Shown here: positions 43,105-52,662 of the stretch, piece by piece
Numbering within the stretch: the stretch's first letter is position 1
How the letters are laid out: each line of letters begins with the position of its first letter
Source: Nocardia carnea
GTDB lineage: Bacteria > Actinomycetota > Actinomycetes > Mycobacteriales > Mycobacteriaceae
Assembly (NCBI RefSeq): GCF_029868325.1
Contig: NZ_JARWNW010000132.1
Coordinates: 1 to 64,000, forward strand
Length of the DNA stretch: 64,000 nt
Direction of reading: 5' to 3'
Position numbers and translations under genes: made by a program
The notes under the pieces: generated by a model
The model's input: only the letters and a program-made list of their open reading frames with translations
What the model was told of the DNA's origin: nothing
Database searches by the model: none

Positions 43105-45366
43105 TCACACGCGGGCGAATGATTCGGTCTTTTCCGCCGGTGCCGGAGCAAGCGGTTCGGGTTCCGGCGGCAAGTTTCCGGTACGGGGCCGTGAACGGTG
43201 GCGAACGTAGAGCAGGTGCAGCACGCCGATACCGATGAGGCCCAGCGCGAAGGTGGCGATTCCCAGCGGCATACCCGGCGGCCGCCACGTGACCTCGAGT
43301 TCGGCGTTCTCGGTGCCCGCCGGTATCTCCACCGAGACGAATATTTCGTCGAGGGCACCGGAGTCGTGCTCGCGCCCGTCGATCGTGGCCCGGTAGCCCG
43401 GCCAGGCCAGGCGCGCGAACGTGATACGCCCGCCATGCTCCGACGAGACCCGCACGGTACTGGTGTTCTCGGTTTCCGAGACCGAGACCGCGTCGACACC
43501 TTCGGTATGGGCGATTCGGCCGGCCGTCGTCGAGACGGGGCCGGTATCGCGCTCCAGGACCCAGATCCATTTGTCGTTCGGCGGATAGTCCACCCAGTGC
43601 CAGCCGGGTGGGGGCGGGTTGTCGCGGGCATCCGGATACACCAGCCGCATCAGGGTGATCCGGTCCACCTTCATCAGGTCGACCAGGGGTTCACCGGTCT
43701 GCGGTTCCGGGGCGAAGATCTTGTCCAACGCCTCCGGGCAAGTGCTGCCTTCCCAGCGCATACAGGTGCGTTCCGAGAACGCGCGGTGCCCGATAGGGGT
43801 GTAGCCGTTGACGTAGTCGAGTCCGAGGTCCGCGGCATACAGGCCCACCACCAGCGAACTGTAGACGCCGGTGAGGTCCTTGGCGTCGCCCGGGAAGATC
43901 GAACTGTTGCCGAGTTGCAGTGTTGTGCCGTCGAAGTCCGGGAACAGCGCCTGCGCCGCGGAGCGACGTTCGGGCAGGTTCCACGACATCGGGTGTGGAT
44001 ACGAGCTGTCCACCTGGTAGTACGCGATCGGGGCGAAGGTGACCAGCAGCGCCGTACACGCCGCTTTCCGGCCCCATTTCGCGAACACCACCACGACCGC
44101 GATCCCCAGTACCAGCACGACCGCGGCGGCCCCGATATGCGTCCAGATGCGGTCCCGCGGAGCCGAGGACACCGACCGCACCAGCAGCGCCGGCACCAGC
44201 ACCCCGGCCACTCCGAACCGCGTTCGCCAATTGGTGAGGGTCCCGTGGCGGCTCAGCAGGACACAGCACAGCACGAGCAGCCCCAGGGCGAGCATCGGCA
44301 GAACCCGCGCCGGCCACCGCAGTGGACCGAAGGCGGCCGGACCTGCGGTCCACATCAGCGCAATACCGGCGAAGATCACCGCCCCGGCGGACTGCCGCAA
44401 GGTCTGCCCGGCCGCCTTCCAATCGATGAATGCCAGCGCCGGAATCAGGAACCAGGCGATATATACGATCGGCATCGGCTGGATCAGGCCGAACCACGAA
44501 TTGAACGACGGGAGTGTGCTGGGCAGGCTCGCATTCAGCGATTCCGACCACGGCACGGTCATGAAACCGTCGTTGTTGATCATGTCGTCGGCGGTCCGCC
44601 AGGTCACTTCGGCCGAGAGTATCGAGGGCAGGTAGGTCATGAGCCCCGCTGCCCCGGCGCAGCCGGCGGCCAGCAGTAGTCGCACCGACGGCCATGGTGT
44701 GCGCTGATACACCCACTCCCCGGCGGCCACGGCGACGATCATGAACGCGGATTCGACACCGGGCCAGACATATCCGAGAGTGATTGCGAAGAACAGGAAT
44801 ACGAACACCGGGACCGGGCCGCCGCGGCCGCGTGCGTAGCGCACCCCGGACGCCCACGCATGCGTCAGCCACGCCGTACCGGCGAGACCGAGCACCCAGC
44901 TCGCCTGGTCCAGGAACAGCAGCCATCCCGAAAAGCAGAACGCGACACCCGCCACCGCCGCCCACGCCGGGTGCGCCCGGTACGCCAGGCACACCCGGAA
45001 CACGCCGAGCGCGAGAACGATCGAATACGCGAGCTTGACCAGGGTGGCCAGCACGACGAGGTTGTCGAACGACGGCGCCAGCAAAGCGACCAGCAGCTGC
45101 GGCGGGTTGAACACACTGGCCTGGCCTTCGACCAGGAAGTTCCCGGACATCCACTGTTCCGGTGCGATACCCGGGAATTCGCCTTCGCGCAGGCGCCGCC
45201 CGACGTCGAGCCAGAGGGGAACGTACTGGGCCTCGGTGTCGTCGGTGTAGAAGTGCCGGGAGTTGGCGAACAGTACCGCGGCATACCCGGCGAGCACCCC
45301 GAGAACGGTCGCGGCGGCCCAGCACAACGTCGTCTTTCGTTCAGCTCGTAAACCGAAGTCAGGCAC
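43105..45366 (-). CDS. YfhO-like polytopic membrane protein
   Basis: A 753-residue protein with a GT-C glycosyltransferase-like plan: a first helix followed by an acidic loop (HFYTDDTEAQYVPLWLD) that could bind metal or a polyprenyl donor, and about 12 helices to residue 460 or so. An outside domain (about 460-700) ends in a beta-sandwich-like part (RVSSEHGGRITFARLAWPGY) and a last helix (GIATFALGLIGIGVLHLLYV). YfhO proteins decorate wall polymers or lipids with sugars in other bacteria; the substrate here is unknown. GTG start assumed. Confidence 0.8.
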   Translation of the reverse strand: MPDFGLRAERKTTLCWAAATVLGVLAGYAAVLFANSRHFYTDDTEAQYVPLWLDVGRRLREGEFPGIAPEQWMSGNFLVEGQASVFNPPQLLVALLAPSFDNLVVLATLVKLAYSIVLALGVFRVCLAYRAHPAWAAVAGVAFCFSGWLLFLDQASWVLGLAGTAWLTHAWASGVRYARGRGGPVPVFVFLFFAITLGYVWPGVESAFMIVAVAAGEWVYQRTPWPSVRLLLAAGCAGAAGLMTYLPSILSAEVTWRTADDMINNDGFMTVPWSESLNASLPSTLPSFNSWFGLIQPMPIVYIAWFLIPALAFIDWKAAGQTLRQSAGAVIFAGIALMWTAGPAAFGPLRWPARVLPMLALGLLVLCCVLLSRHGTLTNWRTRFGVAGVLVPALLVRSVSSAPRDRIWTHIGAAAVVLVLGIAVVVVFAKWGRKAACTALLVTFAPIAYYQVDSSYPHPMSWNLPERRSAAQALFPDFDGTTLQLGNSSIFPGDAKDLTGVYSSLVVGLYAADLGLDYVNGYTPIGHRAFSERTCMRWEGSTCPEALDKIFAPEPQTGEPLVDLMKVDRITLMRLVYPDARDNPPPPGWHWVDYPPNDKWIWVLERDTGPVSTTAGRIAHTEGVDAVSVSETENTSTVRVSSEHGGRITFARLAWPGYRATIDGREHDSGALDEIFVSVEIPAGTENAELEVTWRPPGMPLGIATFALGLIGIGVLHLLYVRHRSRPRTGNLPPEPEPLAPAPAEKTESFARV

Positions 45367-45490
45367 GGTTCAGTGACATTACAGTCCACGCGGCCGGTAA
45401 AAGTGGTGTGGGTCTCATAAATCGGCGTACGGCTATCGAAGGTCCCGCGAATCGGCTGCCGGATAAACGGATCCGGCCACAGCGCCGGCA

Positions 45491-46516
45491 CTATTCGACC
45501 GGCCGCACCCGGACCAGCTGTTTGCCCAGGTTCGCCCCGTCGAACAGCCGTTGCAACGCGGCCGGGGCATTCTCCAGGCCGTCGACGATATCCTCGGCCC
45601 AGCGCAGTTCGCCCGTGGCGACCCAGCCGGCCAGCCGCGTCAGTGCGGACGGGAAGAGCGCGGCGTGGTCGAAGAACAGGAAGCCCTCCATGCGGGCGCG
45701 ACGGAAGGCCAGCTGCATATAGTTCGCCGGGCCGGTTCCGTAACCGTCGGCGGTGTAACCGGAGGAGAGGGAACCGCACAGGGCGATCCGGGCGTGCACA
45801 GCCAGGTTGTCCAGTGCCTGTTCCAGCAGCGCACCGCCGATATTGTCGAACACCGCGGTGAGACCGTCCGGCGCGAAATCGCGTAACCCGGCCCGGATAT
45901 CGTCGGTGCGATAGTTCAGGCAGGCGTCGAACCGTGCGGTATCGCGCACCCAGCCGGTCTTGTGGTCCGATCCGGCGGTACCGATCACCCGTGCGCCCGC
46001 CAGCCGGGCGATCTGCCCGGCGAGGGATCCGACGCTGCCGGCAGCGCCGGTGACCAGTACCGCGTCGGTTTCGGCGACCCGTAGTACTTCCGTTACCCCG
46101 ATATAGGCGGTGAGTCCGCTGACTCCGAAAACCGTGAGCGTATGGCGGGGTTCGATACCCGGCGGTACCGGATTGACGCCGAACAGGCCGCCGGTGCGGG
46201 CGATCGCGTACTCCTGCCAGCCGAGTTCGCCGTAGACCCACTGGCCCTCCGGCAGCTCCGGGTTGCGCGATTCGACCACGCGACCCACCCCGCTGCCGCG
46301 CATCACCGCACCGATATCCACCGGGTGGATGTAGGTCGGTCCGGGGTTGAGCCAGGTGCGCTGGGTTGCGTCGATACCGAGCCAGAACACTTCGATCAGC
46401 GCCTCACCGTCGGCCGGGATCGGCCGGGGGACGGTCTCGGTGGTGAAGGTGGTAGTGGTGATTCCGGCGGCAGGCCGGTCCCGGAGGATTATCCGGCGGC
46501 AGGTTCGGGCAGGCAC
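45491..46516 (-). CDS. NADP-dependent oxidoreductase (MDR, CurA/PTGR type)
   Basis: A 341-residue zinc-free medium-chain reductase of activated C=C bonds. It opens with RRIILRDRPAAG, as in the CurA/prostaglandin-reductase group, has LGIDATQRTWLNPGPTYIHP and GSGVGRVVESRNPELPEGQW, and the cofactor site VLVTGAAGSVGSLAGQIARL then VIGTAGSDHKTGW. FDNIGGALLEQALDNL is also typical. Substrates in this group are enones and enals. GTG start chosen; 172 bases separate it from the divergent TauE gene. Confidence 0.92.
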   Translation of the reverse strand: MPARTCRRIILRDRPAAGITTTTFTTETVPRPIPADGEALIEVFWLGIDATQRTWLNPGPTYIHPVDIGAVMRGSGVGRVVESRNPELPEGQWVYGELGWQEYAIARTGGLFGVNPVPPGIEPRHTLTVFGVSGLTAYIGVTEVLRVAETDAVLVTGAAGSVGSLAGQIARLAGARVIGTAGSDHKTGWVRDTARFDACLNYRTDDIRAGLRDFAPDGLTAVFDNIGGALLEQALDNLAVHARIALCGSLSSGYTADGYGTGPANYMQLAFRRARMEGFLFFDHAALFPSALTRLAGWVATGELRWAEDIVDGLENAPAALQRLFDGANLGKQLVRVRPVE

Positions 46517-46688
46517 CGGCCAGGTTTACCAGGAGTGGGAGAGCTCGCCGAACGATTATTTCGGCGAGCCCCGTGAACTGCGGTTATATCGTTGCGGAGG
46601 GGTTGTGTTCACGGTGATTGCAACCGGTGTCACGGCGGCTCCGGCGCCGTAACCTCGATCTCCGGTCCAGGTTCGGGAGCACACCGTC

Positions 46689-47711
46689 ATGATCAAGTTA
46701 CTTGTTTTCACCCTCGTGGGTATCGGCGCGCAGATCGTCGACGGCACGCTCGGGATGGCCTTCGGCGTCACCGCGACGACACTGCTCGTGCTCAGCGGTA
46801 CGGGTGCCGCGCATGCGAGCGCGGCGGTGCATTTCGCGGAGGTCGCGACCACGCTGGCGTCGGGTATCTCGCACTGGCGGTTCGGCAATGTCGACTGGAG
46901 GATGGTGCTGCGGCTGGGCGTGCCCGGCGGTGTCGGCGCCTTCCTCGGCGCGACCGTGCTCTCCCGGATCTCCACCGAGGCCGCCGAACCGGTGACCGCG
47001 GGAATCCTGCTGGCGATCGGCGTCTTCCTGGTGATCCGGTTCTCGTCCCGGCCGCCGCTGGAGATCGCCGCTTCGGAGAAGGCCGCGCATTCCGCGAAAT
47101 TCCTGGCCCCCCTCGGCTTGTTCGGCGGTTTCATCGATGCGAGCGGCGGTGGCGGCTGGGGCCCGGTCACCACCAGTACGCTGCTGACCACCGGACGGGC
47201 CGCGCCTCGCCGGGTGATCGGTACGGTGAGTGCCTCGGAGTTCATCGTCTCGGCGTCGGCCAGTGTGGGTTTCCTGCTCGGCCTCGGCTCGGATTTCTTC
47301 GACAATCTGCTGATCATCGCCGGTCTGGCGCTGGGTGGTGTGCTGGCCGCTCCGCTCGCGGCGTGGCTGGTGAGCCGGGTGGCTCCGGCGGTGCTCGGTA
47401 CCGGTGTCGGCGGTGTGCTGGTGCTGACGAACGTGCGCACCCTGTTCAAAGCCTTCGAGATCGAGGGCGCCCCGCGCACGATCGCCTACGTGGTGATCGT
47501 GGTGGTGGCGATCGCGCTCACCGGTTACGCGTGGCAGAAATCCCGGGCGGCGCGAACCACGGAGCCGACCGCGGACCCGGCAGCCGGTGAATCAGGCCGG
47601 GGGAGCGGCGATGTGGACCCCGCGAGCAGCGGTGCCGTACCGGTGCATACCGTATCCCGGTCGCCAGGCAACGAAGAAAGCCCCGATTCGGCGGAGGTGC
47701 CGGTCCGGTAG
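46689..47711 (+). CDS. Sulfite exporter TauE/SafE-family permease
   Basis: A 340-residue transporter with about eight helices. The two internal repeats carry the family marks VGIGAQIVDGTLGMAFGVTA, GAFLGATVLSRIS and LGLFGGFIDASGGGGWGPVT, the second repeat being FGGFxDAxGGGGWG. Proteins of this family move sulfite, sulfoacetate or similar organosulfur anions out of the cell. The C-terminal 50 residues are a polar tail. There is no sulfur gene next to it to help define the substrate. Confidence 0.92.
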   Translation: MIKLLVFTLVGIGAQIVDGTLGMAFGVTATTLLVLSGTGAAHASAAVHFAEVATTLASGISHWRFGNVDWRMVLRLGVPGGVGAFLGATVLSRISTEAAEPVTAGILLAIGVFLVIRFSSRPPLEIAASEKAAHSAKFLAPLGLFGGFIDASGGGGWGPVTTSTLLTTGRAAPRRVIGTVSASEFIVSASASVGFLLGLGSDFFDNLLIIAGLALGGVLAAPLAAWLVSRVAPAVLGTGVGGVLVLTNVRTLFKAFEIEGAPRTIAYVVIVVVAIALTGYAWQKSRAARTTEPTADPAAGESGRGSGDVDPASSGAVPVHTVSRSPGNEESPDSAEVPVR

Positions 47712-47890
47712 GACTCCGCGAGACCAGCTGTTGGGTCCGCATCCGCGTCCGGGCAGACGAACCGGAAGCGGACGCCGCACTCTGTGTGGTTTCGCCACGG
47801 TCTACAGGTGGTGGTGCCGGTCGGTCCGCGGATTCGGACGGGTCCGGTCCGCGGCCGCGGGGCAGGGCGGCCCGGGGCCCGCCGCCGGGT

Positions 47891-49438
47891 TCATCGATTC
47901 GTGAGTACCTGGGCGTCCGCGGCCGGGTCGCTGGTCTTGCGGATCCGGCCGGGCGCCCACGCCCCCAGTACGAACGCCATCACCACGGTCAGGGCCCCGA
48001 GGGCCAGCGAAGCCTGCTGGGCTCCGTGCACGAAGGCTTCCTTGGCGAAATCCGCCAGCGGTGCCGCGACCGGCCCCGCCTGCTCGGTGACTTCGAGAGC
48101 CGCGGCGAGTGAATCGCCGACCGGCCCGCGTGCCTGCTCGGGCAGGCTGGGCAGGGCCGGCGCGATCCGGTCGGAGTAGCCGACGGCCAGGATGCTGCCG
48201 GATACCGCGATCCCGATGGCCGCACCGACCTCCCGGGATGCGTCGTTGACCGCCGACGCGACCCCGTGCTTCTCCGGCGGCGTGCCGTTGATGATGGCGG
48301 CGGTCGCGGGCGCAGTGCACAGGCCGAGTCCGGTGCTGAGGATCAGCAGCGGCCACAGGACGTCGATATAGGTGCTGTCCACGGTGGTGCGGGAGACCAG
48401 GAGCAGCGCGATACCGACGCACAGCAGTCCGATGAGTGTCGGCAGTCGCAGGCCGAAACGTTCGGCCAGCCGGGGCGCGAAGATCGAGATACCGATGAGG
48501 GGCGCAATCATCGGCGCCATCGCCAGCGCCGACATGAGCGGTGAATACCCGAAGATCAACTGCATGTACTGGACGAACAGCAGGAAGTAACCGAACGCCA
48601 CCAGGAACTGCACTCCGACGCTCACCGCTCCGCTGCCGAAACCGCGGTCGGCGAACAGCCGGACATCCAGCAGCGGATGCGGAACCCGGAGCTCCACCGT
48701 CGCGAATCCCACCGCGGCCAGGACCCCGGCGCCGAACAGCCCGAGAACCAGCGGATCTGCCCACCCACGTACGGGTGCTTCGATCGCACCGACCACGACG
48801 GCTCCGACGGCGACGGACGAGGTGATCCCGCCCCAGAAGTCCAGCGGCGGGCGTAGTTCGTCCACCGATTCGGGCACGGTGCAACCGGCGATCGCGAGGA
48901 CGGCACCGGCGATGGTCATCGCAAGGAAGATCGCCTGCCACGACCAGACCTGTAGCAGCAGGCCGGAGCCGAGAATGCCGATAACGGCGCCGCCACTGAC
49001 CACACCGGCCCACAGTCCGACCGCGACCCCGCGCTTCTCGGCGGGAAAACCACCGGTCAGCAGCGACAGGGTGGACGGCATGACGAGCGCCGCGCCGATC
49101 CCGGCGACTGCGCGGGAGCCGATGATCCAGTTCGGTGCGTCCAGGAACAGCGGTATCGCGGAGGCGATCGCGAAAACGACCAGCCCGAGCACCATCATGA
49201 TGCGGCGGCCGTACCGGTCCCCGAGTGCGCCGGAGAACAGGACCAGACAGGCCAGCGCGAGGGTGTAACCGTCGACCACCCAGGTGAGCTGCTGCTGGCT
49301 GGCGCCGGTATCGGCGGCGATCTCCGGCAGCGCCGTATACAGCGCGGCCATCGCGGCGATCACCAGCGCGACGGCCAGGGAGGACAGTGTCAGCAGCCAG
49401 ATGTGTGCCCGGGACAGGCCCGTATTCGCGGACGTCAT
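47891..49438 (-). CDS. DHA2-family drug:H+ antiporter (14 TM)
   Basis: A 515-residue MFS efflux pump of the EmrB/QacA type. Motif A is GALGDRYGRRIMMV; motif C-like GAVIGILGSGLLLQ follows in helix 5. It starts near GLSRAHIWLLTLSSLAVALV and has WVVDGYTLALACLVLFSG in helix 2, and ends in a short polar tail. ATG 49438 is preferred because GAGAGG lies five bases upstream; GTG 49444 would add two residues. Such pumps export cationic or hydrophobic drugs. No regulator gene is next to it. Confidence 0.92.
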   Translation of the reverse strand: MTSANTGLSRAHIWLLTLSSLAVALVIAAMAALYTALPEIAADTGASQQQLTWVVDGYTLALACLVLFSGALGDRYGRRIMMVLGLVVFAIASAIPLFLDAPNWIIGSRAVAGIGAALVMPSTLSLLTGGFPAEKRGVAVGLWAGVVSGGAVIGILGSGLLLQVWSWQAIFLAMTIAGAVLAIAGCTVPESVDELRPPLDFWGGITSSVAVGAVVVGAIEAPVRGWADPLVLGLFGAGVLAAVGFATVELRVPHPLLDVRLFADRGFGSGAVSVGVQFLVAFGYFLLFVQYMQLIFGYSPLMSALAMAPMIAPLIGISIFAPRLAERFGLRLPTLIGLLCVGIALLLVSRTTVDSTYIDVLWPLLILSTGLGLCTAPATAAIINGTPPEKHGVASAVNDASREVGAAIGIAVSGSILAVGYSDRIAPALPSLPEQARGPVGDSLAAALEVTEQAGPVAAPLADFAKEAFVHGAQQASLALGALTVVMAFVLGAWAPGRIRKTSDPAADAQVLTNR

Positions 49439-49513
49439 GCTCACCTCTCGACGGGAGGAAACAAGCGGTTGCTTCTTTCATGATCAGAGCACAGTTACCG
49501 GTAACCACCTTCG

Positions 49514-50914
49514 GTGATCTCCGTCACGATAGTGTTCGGGCTGGTCATCGTGTCGTCCGCGGGTTGCTGGGCCGGAAAGGGCGAGCGACCCGGCGGCGCC
49601 CGCGACGGTACGAATTCGGCCCCTTCCGTCGTGTCCAGCGTGGCTACCCTGGGGCAGGTGAAGGCAGATTCCGCGCTCCTGGTTCCGGTCGCCGCTCAGT
49701 TGGACGACATCACCTGTATCGGCCCGGAAGCGGACCCCGCCGACGTGGGCCTGGACCCCGCGGGGATCGCCGCGATCTGGGAGTCGGTACGCGACTGGTA
49801 TCGCCTGGGTGGCACACCGGCGATTCAGGTATGCCTGCGCCGGAACGGGAAGGTCGTGCTGAACCGGGCGATCGGCCACGGCTGGGGTAACGCACCGGGC
49901 GACGGCCCGGACGCGCAGCGTATTCCGGTCACCACGGAATCGCCGTTCTGCGGTTTCTCCACCGCGAAGGGCGTTTCCGCGGCGGTGCTGTTCCTGCTCA
50001 TCGAACAGGGGGCGTTCGGCTACGACGACCGGGTCGGCGACTACATCCCCGAATTCGCGGCGAACGGTAAGGCCGCGATCACCATCGGCCAGGTGCTCGC
50101 CCATTCCGCCGGCGTGCCGTTCGTGACCCCGCCCTTCCGCGGCCACGAAATGACCTTCGACGAAGATCTCGCGCTTCGCGGGCTGGCCGCGCTGAAACCC
50201 AGTTATCCACCGGGCCGGTTCCGCGTCTACCACGCTCTCACCAGTGGTTTGATCCAGCGGTTGCTTGTTCAGCGGGCCACCGGTAAACGGATCCGGGACC
50301 ATCTGTCCGAACGGATACTGGACCCGCTGGGGTTCCGCTGGACGAATCTGGGCGTGCGGCCCGAAGACGTGGATCTGGTGGTACCGAGTGTGAAAACCGG
50401 CCCGCCGCCGTCGCGGCTGTCCGCGTTCGTCGCGGGTAAGGCACTCGGCGGCGGATTCGCGAAGGATGCGGTGAACCGGGAATCCCATCGGGCGTTCCTC
50501 ACCGCCGAACTGCCGTCGGGAAATCTCGTGACAACCGCCGCCGAACTCGCACGCTTCTACGAGATCCTGGCGCGCGGCGGTGAACTCGACGGGGTCCGGG
50601 TCATGCGTCCCGAAACCGTGCGCGAGATGGTGCGCCCCGCGCCGCGGGTGCCCGGTATCGCCGGGCGGGTGAGCCGCGGTGGATACGAATTGGGCGGGCG
50701 CCGTTCGAAATTCGGCCGCGATACCACGGCGCATTTCGGGCGCAGCGGGTTCACCACCCAGTACGGCTGGGCGGACCCGGAACGTGGGCTCGCCGGTGGG
50801 ATCCTGACCAGCGGTAAATCGTCGGTCGACGGGGACCGGCCGTGGAAGCTCGTGGCGCAGGTATCCGCCGCGTGCCCGCCGTTACCACCGGATCGGCGAG
50901 TCTTCGACCTCTGA
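49514..50914 (+). CDS. Beta-lactamase-fold serine hydrolase
   Basis: A class-C/EstB-like hydrolase of up to 466 residues. The active serine is in FCGFSTAKGVSAAVL (S-x-x-K); the Tyr position is RVYHALTSGL (Y-x-A instead of Y-x-N); HFGRSGFTTQYGW may be the KTG-equivalent loop. With the GTG at 49514 the protein begins with a lipoprotein-like signal ending in VSSAGC, but no ribosome-binding site is seen there; GTG 49661 would give a cytoplasmic enzyme that starts closer to the family core. Substrates may be esters or D-amino-acid peptides. Confidence 0.82.
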   Translation: MISVTIVFGLVIVSSAGCWAGKGERPGGARDGTNSAPSVVSSVATLGQVKADSALLVPVAAQLDDITCIGPEADPADVGLDPAGIAAIWESVRDWYRLGGTPAIQVCLRRNGKVVLNRAIGHGWGNAPGDGPDAQRIPVTTESPFCGFSTAKGVSAAVLFLLIEQGAFGYDDRVGDYIPEFAANGKAAITIGQVLAHSAGVPFVTPPFRGHEMTFDEDLALRGLAALKPSYPPGRFRVYHALTSGLIQRLLVQRATGKRIRDHLSERILDPLGFRWTNLGVRPEDVDLVVPSVKTGPPPSRLSAFVAGKALGGGFAKDAVNRESHRAFLTAELPSGNLVTTAAELARFYEILARGGELDGVRVMRPETVREMVRPAPRVPGIAGRVSRGGYELGGRRSKFGRDTTAHFGRSGFTTQYGWADPERGLAGGILTSGKSSVDGDRPWKLVAQVSAACPPLPPDRRVFDL

Positions 50915-51055
50915 GTACTGCAGACCCGGAAACACAGTGTCGCTGTCACCAGCGAGACCACCGCCGCCGAGAACAGCGGGGTCCGCACCGGCTCCGGAAC
51001 CGGCGTCGAGTACCGCCGGTTCTCCGCTGCTGACAGTCGGTGACAGGCGCCGAGG

Positions 51056-52066
51056 TCACCAGTGCGTTCCGGGAACCCAGCGGGCGGCGCGGCGCAACAC
51101 CGTTCCGGTGCCTCGTGCCGCTCGTGCCCGTGCGCGAGGTAGCGGACCGGAGGGGCGCGGGCGCGCGGGGAGTTCGTCGTCTTCGGGGATACCCGTCTCC
51201 ACGTCGCGCACCATGGTGAGTCGCGACTGGGGCAGGGGTTCGGCCTGTTCGCCGCGGGCGGCGGGGGAATCGGGAATCATCCGGTAGTAGCGGTGCAGGA
51301 CGAGATCGCGGATGCGCGGGGCGAACAGCGCGCCGTATTCACCGAGGGTGCCGACCGGGACGTCGATACGGCGCGGGCGTTCGGTCAGGGCCCGGACAAT
51401 GGTCGCGGCTGCCCACTCCGGTGATTCGGCCGGGCCCTGGTTACCGGTGGGGGCGATCATCGGGGTACGGACCAGCGGCATGTGGATGGTGGTGAAGGTG
51501 ACGCCGTCGGCCATGGTCTCCACCGCGGCCACCTCGGTGAACTTGTCCAGCGCGGCCTTGCTGGCCAGGTAGGCGGAATACCGCGGGGTGGCCACTTGCA
51601 CGCCGGCGCTGCTGATGTTGACGATATGGCCGAATTGTCGTTCCCGCATCTGCGGGAGCAGGGCCAGCGTGAGCCGGAGCGCGCCGAAGTAGTTGACCGC
51701 CATGGTGCGTTCGTAATCGTGTAACCGGTCGGTGGAGCGGTGGATGGCCCGGCGGATGGAGCGCCCGGCGTTGTTGACGAGCATGTCCACATGGCCGTGT
51801 TCGGCGATGATTTTCGCCAGGGTCGCCTCGACGGACGCGGAATCGGTGATATCGCACGGGTATCCGTGGGCGGCGCCGCCGCCGGCCCTGATCTCGTCCA
51901 CCACCGCGGCGAGTTCGTCCTCGCGGCGGGCGAGTAGCAGCACCACCGCGCCTTTCTTCGCCACCGCCGTCGCCGCCGCCCGGCCGATCCCGGACGAGGC
52001 GCCGGTGATGAGGACGTGGCGCCCGGTGAGGTCACGTTTGCCGCGGCGGGTTCCGTTTGCGCTCAT
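51056..52066 (-). CDS. SDR-family oxidoreductase with basic C-terminal tail
   Basis: A 336-residue short-chain dehydrogenase. HVLITGASSGIGRAAATAVA binds NADP(H), MLVNNAGRSIRRAIH follows, and the catalytic Y-L-A-S-K is in RYSAYLASKAALDKF. After the core (about 265) comes a tail with RMIPDSPAARGEQAEPLPQS and an Arg/Pro-rich end (RPRPSGPLPRARARAARG). Similar mycobacterial enzymes reduce fatty acyl substrates. AGAGGGG precedes the ATG. It diverges from the dnaE2 unit, and the LexA boxes lie about 80-125 bases upstream of its start. Confidence 0.9.
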   Translation of the reverse strand: MSANGTRRGKRDLTGRHVLITGASSGIGRAAATAVAKKGAVVLLLARREDELAAVVDEIRAGGGAAHGYPCDITDSASVEATLAKIIAEHGHVDMLVNNAGRSIRRAIHRSTDRLHDYERTMAVNYFGALRLTLALLPQMRERQFGHIVNISSAGVQVATPRYSAYLASKAALDKFTEVAAVETMADGVTFTTIHMPLVRTPMIAPTGNQGPAESPEWAAATIVRALTERPRRIDVPVGTLGEYGALFAPRIRDLVLHRYYRMIPDSPAARGEQAEPLPQSRLTMVRDVETGIPEDDELPARPRPSGPLPRARARAARGTGTVLRRAARWVPGTHW

Positions 52067-52142
52067 CAGCCAGCCCCTCTGTGCAGGTCTATCCCGGCCG
52101 AACTTACTCCAAAGTAAGAAAGCGCGCCAGGGTCGAATCTGT

Positions 52143-52158
52143 TCGAAAACAAGTTCGA
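52143..52158. promoter_or_regulatory. LexA (SOS) box 1
   Basis: TCGAAAACAAGTTCGA matches the actinobacterial SOS consensus TCGAAC-n4-GTTCGA at 11 of 12 fixed bases. It lies 44 bases before the start of the small gene ahead of dnaE2. Confidence 0.78.
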
Positions 52159-52174
52159 ATACCACTCTGATTGT

Positions 52175-52190
52175 TCGAACATATGTGCGA
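52175..52190. promoter_or_regulatory. LexA (SOS) box 2 and promoter -10
   Basis: TCGAACATATGTGCGA matches TCGAAC-n4-GTTCGA at 11 of 12 fixed bases, 32 bases (three helical turns) after box 1. Its right edge touches a likely -10, GATACT (52189-52194). The ATG at 52202 follows so closely that the transcript may be leaderless. Confidence 0.8.
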
Positions 52191-52201
52191 TACTTGGGTT
52201 C

Positions 52202-52654
52202 ATGACGGACGATCGGATGGCGGATATCTATGCCGCGGTGCGGCTCGGCGGCGTGAATCGAGAGGCGGCGCGACAGACGCTGCAGAAGCTGTGGGATCAA
52301 CTCGGTACGGACGGGGAACCGCTGCACCGGAGCGTGGTCGCCCATCACCTGGCCGATCTCCAGGACACGGCCGAGGAGGCGCTGCTCTGGGACACCCGGG
52401 CGCTCGACTCGGCATTCGTGCCCGGCATCCCGCTCGACGACGGGCTGCTCGGGTTCCTGCCCTCGCTGTATCTGAGCCTGGCCGACAGCCACCGGCTGGT
52501 CGGCGACTTCGATGTGGCCCGGATGCAGCTGGCCCTGGCCCGCGGGCATGCGAGCGTCCTCGCCGACGACGCCTATGGGCGGGTGATCCGGGCCGGGGTG
52601 GATCATGTCGCGACCTTGCTGGCCGCCGAATCCACCGCCCGGGTGGCCTGCTGA
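52202..52654 (+). CDS. Unknown SOS-controlled protein ahead of dnaE2
   Basis: A 150-residue soluble, helical protein I do not recognise. It starts MTDDRMADIYAAVRLGGVNR and is made of paired helices that look like short tetratricopeptide-type repeats (LHRSVVAHHLADLQDTAEEA; PSLYLSLADSHRLVGDFDVA; RMQLALARGHASVLADDAYG). No catalytic motif, signal or membrane span. It directly follows two LexA boxes and its stop lies 8 bases before dnaE2, so it is induced with that polymerase and may act with it or in damage tolerance. Confidence 0.82.
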   Translation: MTDDRMADIYAAVRLGGVNREAARQTLQKLWDQLGTDGEPLHRSVVAHHLADLQDTAEEALLWDTRALDSAFVPGIPLDDGLLGFLPSLYLSLADSHRLVGDFDVARMQLALARGHASVLADDAYGRVIRAGVDHVATLLAAESTARVAC

Positions 52655-52662
52655 GGTGGCGT

